From Accumulibacter sp. (lineage in GTDB: Bacteria; Pseudomonadota; Gammaproteobacteria; Burkholderiales; Rhodocyclaceae), in assembly GCA_024235715.1 (NCBI GenBank), contig JACKLW010000013.1:62001-126000 (forward strand): DNA of 64,000 nt, given 5' to 3'. Shown in pieces: positions 13,901 through 25,900 of this stretch. The notes below the pieces were generated by a model, which worked only from the letters and a program-made list of their open reading frames with translations, was not told the origin of the DNA and did not search any database. Numbering within the stretch: the stretch's first letter is position 1; each line of letters starts with the position of its first letter. Made by a program: the position numbers and the translations under genes.

Positions 13901-16900
13901 GTGGCCAGCGGTCTGCCCGCCGGCGCCAGCTTCGATCCGGTGACGGCGATGTTCAGCTGGACGCCCGATTTCGGGCAGGCCGGCGACTACAGCGTGCGCT
14001 TCACCGCCACCGACGACGGCGACGGCGGCCTGCCGCTGACTTCCGGGATCGTCGTGCCGATCAGCGTCCGCAACGCCAACCGTGCGCCGGAAATCGCCGA
14101 GATCCTGCCGCAGGGCGTGCAGCGCGACAGCGTTTTCGAGCTGGCGGTGAGCGCCAGCGACGCCGACGGCGATCCGCTGACGCTCACCGCCAGCGGCCTG
14201 CCGTCCTTTGCCAGCTTCGTCGACCACGGTGACGGCACCGGCAAGTTCGTATTCGCCCCGCACTCCGGGGACCGGGGCGACTACGAGATAGCGCTCACTG
14301 CGACCGACGACGGCGATGGCGGCGGCGCGCTGCTGGCGCAGTCCTTCACCCGGCGTTTCATCCTCAGCGCGCAGTCCGCATCCGAAGCGCCGCTGCTGGC
14401 GCCGCTCGGCGACAAGCTGGCACTGGTCGGCCAGCGCCTGAGTTTTGCCATCAAGGCCAGCGACCTCGACCAGGACTCGCTGAGCTTCGCGATGCGCAAC
14501 GCGCCGGCCGGGATGACCATCACGCCGCAGCCGACCTACGGCCGGGCGCTGGTCGAATGGACGCCCACCGCGACCAGTCTCGGCAAGAGCTTCGACGTGC
14601 GTTTCGAAGTCACCGACAACGGCAACAACGGCGCGACGGGGCCGAACCAGGCGTCGCAGGTGGTGCGCATCAAGGTCCGCGACAGCAACACTTCGCCGGT
14701 CCTGGCCCCGGTCGGCGACCTCACGCTGGTCGAGGGTCAGGCCTTCAGCATGCAACTGGCAGCGATCGACGCCGACGGCGACGCGCTCAGCTACGCGGTC
14801 GGAAATCTGCCGCCGGGCGCCAGTTTCGATACCGTCAATGGCGTTCTGAGCTGGACGCCGAACATCTTCAGTGCCGGCGACTACCCGGATGTGCGCTTCT
14901 CGGTCAGCGACGGTTCGGCCGAGAGTGCCGAGAGCGTGCGTCTCACGGTACAGAACAGTAACCAGGCGCCGATCGTCGTCCCGCTGCTGCCGCAGAGCGG
15001 CCGCGAGGGCGCCCAGCTGCAGTTCCAGCTGTCCGTCGGCGATGCCGACGGCGACCCGGTGGTGTTCAGCGCGCTGACGCCCTTGCCCGCGGGTTCGCGC
15101 TTCGACGCGCGCACGGGCGAGTTCCGCTGGACGCCGAGCTACGAGCAGGCCGGTGACTACAGTTTCAGCTTCTCGGCACGCGACCCGCAGGGGGCGAGCA
15201 GCCAGACGACGGTCAGCGTGGCGATTGCCAACGTCAACCGGGCCCCGCAGTTGAGCGTTTCCAATCACGCGGCGCTGCTCGGCCGGCCACTCTCGTTCCG
15301 GATCGTCGGTCAGGATGCCGACCAGAACGCCCAGCTCAGCTACAGCGCCAGCGGCCTGCCCGACGGCGCGACACTCGACTCGGCGACCGGGCTGCTGCAA
15401 TGGACGCCCGGCGCCGGCCAGGCGGGGGACTACCTGATCATGGCGCAGGTTTCCGACGGTCTCGCCAGCACGACGCTGCCGCTGGTGATCCGCGCCTCGC
15501 TGACGCCGCCGGCAGCGAGCGTGATCATCGAGAACACGCCGAGCTTCCCGGTCATACCTGGCCAGCAGGTGCTGGTGCACGTGATCGCCGAAAGCTTCGG
15601 CGCGATCGCCGCTCTGCGGCTCTACGCCGATGGCGTCGAGGTGGCGCTCGACCAGGATGGACGCGCGCTGCTGACCACCACCACGACCGGCAAGATCGCC
15701 CTGCGCGCCGAGGCCACCGACGTCGACGGTTTCGTCGGCAGCGGCACGGCGGCGATCCGCGTCCGCGATCCGCTCGACAGGAGCGCGCCCACGCCGTCCT
15801 TCGCCAGTCAGCTGGCGTTTGCCCGGATCGCCGCGACGACGGCGCTGGTCGGCAGCACCGGCGACGACAACGTCGACGCGTGGACGCTGGAAATCGCCCG
15901 TTACGGCGAGGAACACTATTCGCTGCTGGCCAGCGGCAACAGCGCGGTCGATGCCGCCGCTTTCCTGCAACTCGACCCGACCGCCCTGGCCAACGGCTTT
16001 TACACGCTGCGCCTGCGGGTCGTCGACCTGGCCGGACGGCGTGGCGAGGCGAGCATCGATGTCGAGATCGATTCGGCGACCAAGCAGCCGCAGCTGCTGC
16101 GCTCCGAGACCGACTTCGTGCTCACTGTCGCCGGCCACGATCTGCCCTTCGCGCGCAGCTACGATTCGCTCGCGCGCTCGATTCCGGGCAGCTTCGGCGA
16201 GGGCTGGCGGCTGGCTTTCCGCGACGTCGACCTGCAGAACGACGCCGCGCTCACCGGTCGGGAAACGGCCGGCGTGCTGGGCACCTTTGCCGATGGCCAG
16301 CGGGTCTTCGTGACACTGCCCGACGGCCAGCGCACGGCCTTCACCTTCACGCCGCAGAAGCGCTCGATTCCCGGCCAGACCTGGTACCTGCCGGCCTTCG
16401 TCGCCGCCGACGGCAGCGGCTGGTCGCTGGAGGCGCCGGCGACGGTGCTGCAGCGGGCCGGCTCGAGCTATTTCGACCTGCTCACCGGAAAGGGTTACAA
16501 CCCGGCGAACGCAGCCGGTACCGACTACCTGCTGGTCGCGCCCGACGGCACGCGCTACAGCATCGGCGACGGCGAGGTGCGCGAAATTGCTTTTGCCGAT
16601 GGCGTTCGCCTGCTGGTCAGCGACAGCGGCATCGTCGCCAGCAATGGCCAGCGCGTGCAGTTCTCGCTGAACGCCGACGGTTTCATCGACCGCGTGGTCG
16701 CCGACGACGGCCGCCAGTTTCTCTACGACTACGACGCGCTGGGCCGCCTCCTTGCCGTTCGCGATCTCGAAGGCGCGCGCTCGCTCCGCTACGGCTACGA
16801 GGAGGGCGCTCTCGGGCGCCTGGCGATTCGTGTCGACGCCGCCGGTGGCAAGCGCTTCGATTACGGCGCCAGTGCCGTCGTTCAGCAGGCGATCACCGCC

Positions 16901-19900
16901 GATCTGGGTTCTTCCCTCGGCTATCTGGCGACATCGTTCAGCGGCGATCTCGCCGCCGGCGAAGAAGACCGCTTGGCGTTCACGCTGCGCGACTCGGAAC
17001 TGGCGTCGACGGCCAGCGGTGCGGTCTATCTCGGACTGATCGTCGAGGGCAGTGGCGGGCTGCTGCCGCAGATTCCCGTCCTTCAGGGACTCTCGCCGGT
17101 GGCCTCGTCGGTACAGGGCAACCGCGCCTTCGCGCTCTACAGGCTCGATCGTGCCGGCCTGAAGCTGATCGAGGTCAGCGCTGCCAGCGCCGGCAGCTAC
17201 CAGCTTTCGCTGTTCGTCGCCGGCGACGCCAACCGGGACGGCAAGGCCGACGGCCGCGACGCCGTGCTGATCGCTGCCGCCGCCGGGCTGCGCAGCGGCG
17301 ACGCCGGCTACGCGCTGCCTCTCGACGCCGATGCCAACGGGGTGGTCGACAGCCTCGACCTGCAGTTGCTGATGCAGAACACCGGCTTCACGCCGAACCA
17401 GGCGCCGGTGGTCGTCGCCGGCACGGTCAGGACGCACGAGGATCTCGACGTCAGCGCGCCAGTGTCGAGTTTCGTGACCGATCCCGAAGGCGACCGGAGC
17501 TACTTCTCGATCGTCGGCGCGAATCACGGCACGGCGCGTCTCTCCGGCGACGGTCGTTCGGTGATCTTCGCACCGGAGACGGGCTTCGTCGGCAGCGCCG
17601 ACTTCACCATCCGCGCCGACGACGGCTTCGGCCAGACCATCCAGACCATCGCCGTGACGATCAGCAACGCCGCGCTGACGCGCATCGACTTCGTCGACCG
17701 CGCCTGGCGACTCGATCTCGGCGAAGGGCAGCAGATCCGCCTGGTCGGCGACTTCGCCGACCAGAGCGGCGTCGCTTTGCCGGCTTCGTACGTCAGCCTC
17801 ACCAGTACCAATGTCGCCAGCGGCACGGTCGTCAGCGGCGGACGCATCAGTGCCGTCGGCAAGGGCTCGGGCGTGCTCGTCGCCGAGCGCGGCGATCTGC
17901 GCGCGGCGACCTCGTTCACTGTCGGCACGCCGACCGAAACCGTCGCCGCCTACGTCTTCGGGATGGGCATCGATGTCTATCCCGGCGCCGTCGCGCTGGT
18001 CGAAAACGGTGGCCGGCGCCAGATCGTCGCCAGCCTCGCCGGCCAGATCGATCTGACGCCGGCGAGCAGCGGCACGCGCTACTTCGTCGGTGACGACCGC
18101 GTGCTGAGCGTTTCGGCCGACGGCCTGATTACCGGCAAGGCGGCGGGGAACTCGACGGTCACGGTGATCAACGGCGGCGGCGAATTCGTCCTTTCGGCCA
18201 GGGTCGAGGCACCGGTCAGCGGACCGGCCGTGCTTGGCAGTCCCGGCGGCATCGTCAAGGGAGCAGACGGCTCGGTGGTGGCGGTGGCGGCGGGTGCGCT
18301 TGCCGGCAGCACGCAGGTCTCCATCGCCGCCCTTACGCCGGCGGCGCTGCCGCTGGCAATGCCCGAAAGCATGCCCATGGCCGGCGCCTTCCGACTCGAC
18401 GTCGGCGACGGCAAGCTGGCGACACCCGTGCAGCTGGCGATTCCGACCAGCGGCCTGGCGGCCGGCACGAAGGTCGTGTTCATGCGCTACGCCGAAATAC
18501 CGACGCCCGAGGGCAAGCTGTTGCCGGTGTGGCTGCAGGAGGAGACCGGCATCGTCGGCGATGACGGCATGGCGCGTACGTCGTCGCCGCCTTATGCGGG
18601 CGTGGCGATATCGGGCGTCTATGTTGCCGGCGTCGCGTCGGACGTCAATTTCGGACAGGTGCGCGGGCGTACCTACGCGACTTTCCCGTCGGGGATCAAC
18701 GATGGTGGTTCGTCGTTTGCGACGCTCTCGTCGCTCGGTGGCGGCGCGGCCATCGGCGCGGCCTTCTCGCTGACCTCGGGTTTCATCATGACCGCGCTGT
18801 TCGGCTCGCGCGAACTGCAGATCATTTCGGTGCCGGCACAGGGCCTGCCGCAACGGACCACGCTGGGTGTCGAGATCGATCCGGGCAAGGTCAGCGACTA
18901 CTCGATCCAGGTCGTCAATCCGTACAGCCCGAGCACTTCGCCGGCCAGCGAGCCGTTCATCTCGGAAGCGCGGCTGGTCTTTCGTCCCGCCGGCAGCGGC
19001 GATGTCGCGCCCTTCGTCGAGATCAAGGGCGATCGCTTTACCTACGACAACCCGCCGGCGCCGGCTTCGGCCAAGGACGGCAGCGTCATCACCGACCTCT
19101 TCGTCATCTTCGTTACGCCCGACGGCCGTACCCACGAGGTACATCCCGACGCCTCGAGTACGCCCACCGAGGTCATCGTGCGGGTGCCGCAGTCGGTGGC
19201 CATCGGCACCGCCAAGGTCTATGTCAGGCGGCCGCAGGTCCTGAGCAACAACGGCGCCTGGAACCAGCTGGTCGGCAAGGAAAGCAACCGCGTGCAGCTC
19301 TCCTACGACGCGCGCTATGTCTTCGGCGGCCTCAGCGGCAGTCAGTTGCTGGTGATCGACAGCCAGACCAGGGAGCTGGCGGCGCGCATCCCGATCGGCG
19401 GCACTTTCCCCGCGCCGCGCTCGGTGGCGATCAGCGCCGACAACACGCGCGCCTACGCTGCCCTGCGTTACGGGAGTTCGGTCGCCGTCGTCGATACCGT
19501 GGCGCTGCAGCAGGTCGATGCCGACGCTGACCTGGCGAATGGCGTCAGCAATATCGAGCTGCTGCCTGGCGCGCGGCCGTTCTGGATTGCCGCCGGCAAG
19601 GGTGGCAAGAAGGCCTACGTCTCGGACGAGGTGGCCGGGCGGATCTACGTGCTCGACATCGATCCGTCGTCGGGCAGCTACAACAAGCTGGTGCGCACGC
19701 TTGACGTGGCGCCCGCACCTTCGGGACTGCGTGGCATGGCGATCAACGCCAACGGCACGCGGCTGTTCGTGGCTGCGCCGGAAAAAGCGCTGTTCGGCGG
19801 TTCCGGAAGCGGTGACGGCAGGGTCTTCGTGATCGACGTGGACGAGGGCAGCGCCACCTATGGTGAGGTCCTGGAAGTATTGGCGGCCGGCGGCGAACCG

Positions 19901-22900
19901 TACGGCGTGTCGGCGACCAACGACGCCAGCGTGATGCTGTACACCAATCGCCTCTCGGACTCCAAAGGGGTGGTCATCGTCAAGGGCGACGTCGGCAGCT
20001 ACACGCAGACCGCGGTGGCGATGAACCTGGGTTCGTTCACCGACTACTTCGACGTCAACAACGCGATCGCGGTGGTGCTCTCGAAGGACGGCGACTACGC
20101 CTTCGTTTCCGGCTTCAACGTCTACATCCAGGACAATCCGTCGCACGACCCGAACTACGACCCCTTCCACCCGGCCGGTGGCAACGTCGGCATCATCCGC
20201 GATCCGCTGGGGGCGGCGCCGATGCTGGTCGCCGCAACGCGGCCGGTGCCGATGTCGTGGCCCGACAATCTGGTCCTCTCGCCGGACGGCGACACCCTCT
20301 ACGCCGCCTACCGCGGGCAGCGGGTGGTGATGGGCTTCGACGTGCAGGCGATGATCGATGCGGTCAACAATCCGGCCTTCGCCGCCCAACTCGACCGCAA
20401 GCCGATCGACGATCTCGATCCGTCGATCAACGTCCGTTCCAACTTCAAGATCATCGAGCCCGGCAGCCGCTTCAAGGACCCCGTCTTCGGCGTGCCGCCG
20501 GGCGAGGAAGCCAGCGGCCCGATCGGCGTCGGCGGGCAGGCCAATGGCCTGGTCGCCCAGGGTGGCGCTTCGCTCGAGCTGCTGGCGCCCGGCGCGCTGA
20601 CCAGTGACCTGACGCCCACGTTCTCGTGGCTGGTGAAGGGCTTCGAGAACGCCAAGAGCCGCCTCTACGTCAGTACTTACCGGGGCAGCGACGGCCTGTT
20701 CCCGACAGACCTCGGGACGCCGGACCTGAACGCCGACCGGATTTTCTCGTCCGACCTGCTCGACGCCAGCAGTGTCGACGCGCAGGGCGCGGCGATCTTC
20801 ATCAAGGCGCTGGCCGCGACGCTCAAGCTCACCGCCGGTCAGCAGTACTTCTGGGGTGTCGAGGTGGTGTCGCCGGCGGGAACGGTGGTCGCCCGGGACT
20901 GGCGGGTCGTCAGGACCGAAGCCTTCCGCGATGCGTCCAAGCCGTTCAGCAGCGTGACCCTGCTGACCCATGGTTTCCAGCTCTCGCCGACGGCGCCGGC
21001 CAACGTCGCCGACAGCATCGCCGCCTTCCTCGAAATGGGCGAGAACATCGCCCGCGCCGGTGGCGAGGGGGTCGCCGCGCTGTACCAGAAGACAACGGGC
21101 CGCTGGCTGGTCTTCTACAACGGCGCCACCTCGGTGACCGGCGTCGACCTGGAAACGGTGCTCGCCTCGCCGGCAACGGCCGGCAGGCCGGTGGTGCTGA
21201 TCAGCGACTGGTACGACGAGTCCGATTTTCCGACCAATGGCTTCAGCGAAGCGGCAGCCGATACCTTCTACTCGGCGCTGGCCAGGCTGAACTTCAACCT
21301 CGGCAACGACAAGCTGTTCAAGTCGCCGATACACCTGATCGGCCACAGCCGCGGCACGGTGGTGAATAGCGAGATTGCCCAGCGTTTCGGTATCTATTCG
21401 CCGACGACACGGCTGTCGATGACCTCGCTGGACGTCCATGACTTCAACCAGCCGTCGCTCGACATACCGGTTGGCGAGTACATCCAGTTGTTTGGTGCCA
21501 CTGCGAGCGCCCTGGGTGCGCCCGCGATCGGCACGCTGGCGCAGTTGTGGGGGATGTTGCCGACGAATACCATCATCCCGACCGGCAACTTCCTCGATCC
21601 GGACGTGCAGCGCTGGAGCAACATCGATTTTGCCGAGCACTACTACCAGATCCTGGCGAGCAACACTGCGCTGCCAGTCGGCGGCGGCATCGTGTCGACG
21701 CCGAACGGGCGCTTCGTTCCGAATTTCGACGTCAGCATGAACCTCAACGGTCGCGCCGGCTTCACCGCCGACGACGGACTGGCGACGCTGACCGCACTCA
21801 ACGACGGCTCGCTCAGGCCGGGTGGTCCGCACAGCCGTGTCTGGCGCTGGTATGGGGCGACCACCGACCTGTCGGTGACCGAGTTCGCGAAAGGCGGCGA
21901 GCCGGTCTTCCGCCGCCTCGCGGACAAGGACGCAACCGAGTTCCAGGGGGTCAGCATCCCGTGGTACAACGCGCAGTCGTATGCCCTAGGTATGGGGCCC
22001 TGGGAGGGCATCGGCACCGGCTGGGCGTTCTCGCCGCAGGGCGGCGTGCCCTTTGCCGGCACGCCGAGCAATACGCGGATTCCGGTGAGCTTCGACAATA
22101 GCGAGACGATCAATCCGTCCGGCCTGCCGGTGCCGTCGGTGTTCAACGGCGATTTCGAGGAAGGCGCGTTGAATCGCAGCTGGCTGCTGCAGTTCTCGGC
22201 GGGTGGCCTGGCGACCAACCTTTCCGGGGACCTGCCGGGCTGGTCTTTCCACGGCGGCGGTTTCCAGACGACGCGCACCCTGTTCGACGGCGACCGGCTG
22301 ATAACGCTGGCCAACGGCACGCACGCGGCGATGCTCGACAACGACAACTCGTGGATCCAGCACAACCGGATGGTTGTTCCCGATTGGGCCGAGTACCTGA
22401 GTTTCGACGTCCAGGTGCTGGACGCGGCGGCTGGCGAAACGCTTCGCGTGCAGGGCTTCGTGCCGGATACCGCGAGTTGGATCGATCTCGGCTCGGTCGC
22501 GGTCGACAGCCAGGGGAACAGCTTCGTCAACCGCCAGCTGGAAGTGCCGGTCGAGTTCCGGGGCGCCGAGAGGATGCTCCGCTTCTCGCTCAGCGGCGGC
22601 GGCTCCGCCAACGCCGAAATACTGCTCGACCATGTCCAGTTCATGCGCGGGCTGATCGTCGATAGCACCACCGACCAGAACGACAAGGGCGTATTCTTCA
22701 CCGATACGGCGACCGGGCCGACCAGCGGCCTGAGCAGCCAGTGGGTCGAACTGACCAATCGCTTCCCCGACGCGGTCACGGTGACCGTGACGACCGACCC
22801 GAACGACTTCCTGGTCGTCGTCGACGGCCCCTTCGAGAAACTGCTCAACGACAACCAGGCGCACGCGCCGCTCTACCAGGATCTGGTCGTCAGTCCGGGC

Positions 22901-25900
22901 GCTACGCTGCACATCGACCTGAAAGCGAGGTTCGGCGACGATTTCGTGAAGACATACGCCGACGCCGACCTGCCGATCGAGAAGACGGCCCTGTATTTCA
23001 CGATCACGCTGAGCAACGGCAGCATTCGCGACGAATTGGTCGACCTCTTCTACCTGCCGGACTTCGCCGACGGCGATGCCTCCGACGGCGTGTGGACGAT
23101 GATGGACACGCTGGACGGCAAGACGCGCACGCTGACCTTCGACAATGCCGCGCAGGTCGACGTCAAGCCCCTGTCCAACCCGACCGGGCAATTCTCGGTG
23201 GACGAGAGCGGCGGCATCGCGCAGGGGATCAAGTACCAGTCGGTGTACACCAGCGCGATCGACGATTTCGCCGAATTCCAGATCGAGGAGGGTGGCCGCA
23301 ACCTGGGCAAGATCACCGTCAAGGCGCGCGCGGTCGAGAAACAGACGGTCGGCGTTTCGCTGGCCACGCTGCGCACGATGGTGCAGGCGATTCGTACCGA
23401 ATACGACCAGTGGGTGGCCGATCCGACGGCCCCGGTGCACGACCCGAACGGATTCGCCACCGGCAACTATGGCACCTTCGCCAGCCTCTTCTCGCCAGTG
23501 ATCACCGACGCCGAATGGGCTGACGTGCTGACCGGCTTCCACAACGTATTCGGCAAGGACCCCAACGCTCTGGGGCCGGTGTACCCGGCTTCGATCTATC
23601 TGCCGAGTATCCAGCAGAACGAGTTCGCGTACGCCGAAACCGGCCTCAATCCGATCGTCATGATCAACCGGCCGTGGCTCAACGTCACCGACAACGAGTC
23701 GCGCAGCTTCGCCGGGCTGGACTTCGCCTACACCAGCTTCGAGAACAATCTTACCGAGGCCGGTGCGGGCGCAGGCAGCTTCGGCGGCAAGGTCCTGCGC
23801 GACGACATTTCGATTCCGGCCAAGCGCTTCCTGCTGTCTCAGGTGGTCAATCCGCTGCGTACCGGCGCGATGGCCGGCGGCAGCGCGATGACCCTGGTCG
23901 TCGATGGCATCCTGCGCGCCTACCTGAATGTCGGCGACACGCGGCAGGACGTCGGTGAAGCCTTCGGCTGGGTCGTCGGTCATGAACTTGCGCACAACCT
24001 CGGGCTGTTCGACGAGTACATCTACAATCCCTTCCAGTCGGTGCCACGCAACGGCGGCGCCAACTTCATGTCCACCGCCAATACGGTGACGGTCGCCAAC
24101 CGGCAGCGGGAAGCGCTGCACCTGGCGATGGACAATCCCGATACCACGGTCTCGCTGGCGGGTACCAATGCCCTGGCGACCTGGTACCTGGACCTGAACG
24201 CGCTCGACGCGTCGAACCGTCCGGGCCGTACTGCGCAGGCACTGTCTCCCAGAGCCGGCGACGGCGACCCCGAGGCCGACCCGCTCACCGCGCTGCTGGC
24301 CTTCGTGGGCATGGTCGGCGACGCGACGGCCGGGGTGACTTCGGAACCGCTGCTGCGCAACGGCGAGATCCACGCCGGCATCGTCAATGGCGCCTTCGAC
24401 GTCGGCGACGCGACGGCCACCGACTACGGCTGGATCACTGTTGGCCATGCCGGCGTGGTCAGCGGTCAGGGCGTTCTCCGCGAGGATCCGCGCCTGGCTT
24501 CGCGCCTGATACAGACCTTCGCCGTTCCCGATCAGGCACAGATCCTGCGCTTCGAACTGCTCGGCGCCGATTTCGTTGCCAACGAGGGCGGGCCAGCGGA
24601 TGCCTTCGAGGTCGCACTGCTCGATGCCTCCGGCAATGCCGTCGCGGGCACCATCCCGGTCGGCGACAGCGACGCGCTGTTCAACCTGCAGGCCGGTGGC
24701 AGGGTATTCGCCGCGTCGTCGGTGAGCGCGACGGGGCTGGCCAACCGCAATGGCGGGACGCTGCCGGCCGGGCAGCCGGTGACGGTCAGCATCGATCTGA
24801 GCGGCATCGCCTCCGGCAGCGTGCTGACGCTGTACTTCGACCTGCTCGGATTTTCCGGCGCGGCGAGTCGGCTGCGCATCGACAACGTCAGCATCGTCAG
24901 CGCCGGCGACAGCAACAACCTGCCGCCAGTCGCCAGCAGCAGCGCGATCAGCGCCAGCGAAGAGGGCCCGGCGGTGGCGCTCGCTCTGAGCGCGCCGATC
25001 GACGTCGATAGCCCGCTGCTGTCGATCGTCGTCAGCGGTCTGCCGGCCATCGGCGAGATCCGGTACGCGAACGGCAATGCGGTTGGCGTCAACGACACGC
25101 TCAGCAGTTCGCAACTGCTCGCCCTGACGTACATGCCGCCGGCCGAATACAACGCTCGCGACCCGGTCGGGCGCTTCAGCTACAGCGTCAGTGACGGCAT
25201 CAGCACGGTTACCGGCGAGACGGTGATCGTGCTGGCAGCGGTCAACGACGCGCCGGTCGCCAGCAGCAGTGCGATCATCGCCAGCGAACAGGGTGCAGCG
25301 GTGGCGCTCGGCTTGAGCGCGCCCAGCGACGTAGACAGCGTGGTGCTGAGTATCGTCGTCACGGGTCTGCCGGCGCTTGGCGAGGTGCAGTATGCGGACG
25401 GCAGTGCGGTCAAGGACGCCGACACGCTGAGCAGCGCGCAACTGGTCGGCCTGAAATACCTGGCGCCGGCCGAGTACAACGGCCGCGATGCGGTCGGCCG
25501 CTTCAGCTACAGCGTCAGCGACGGCAGCAGGGCGGTCAGCGGCGCGACGGCGATCACCGTGCTACCGGTCAACGACCCACCGGTCGCGGCCAGTAGCGCG
25601 ATCATGGCCGATGAAGGTGGTGGCGCCGTGGCGCTTGGTTTGAGTGCGCCGACCGACGTCGACAGCCCGCTGCTGACGATCGTCGTCAGTGGGCTGCCGC
25701 TGCTGGGCGTCGTTCAGTATGCTGACGGCAGCAGGGTAGGCATCAACGACACATTGAGCGAGGCGCAGCTACTTGGGCTGAAGTACCTGCCACCGGCAGC
25801 ATATGACAGCAATGATGCAGTCGGCAGTTTTTCCTACCGCGTCAGCGATGGCAGCCGCTCGGTAGCCGGCGGGACGACGATCACCGTCATTCCGGGCAAC

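Noticed and set aside
11816-21832. A 3338-codon open frame on the minus strand opposite the giant gene
   Set aside because: It is exactly antisense to a clear repeat-domain gene, has Arg/Gly/Asp-rich composition without domains, and is explained by GC-rich codon bias that avoids antisense stops.
21986-25441. A 1151-codon minus-strand open frame
   Set aside because: Antisense shadow of the giant gene; no recognisable domain, no ribosome site.
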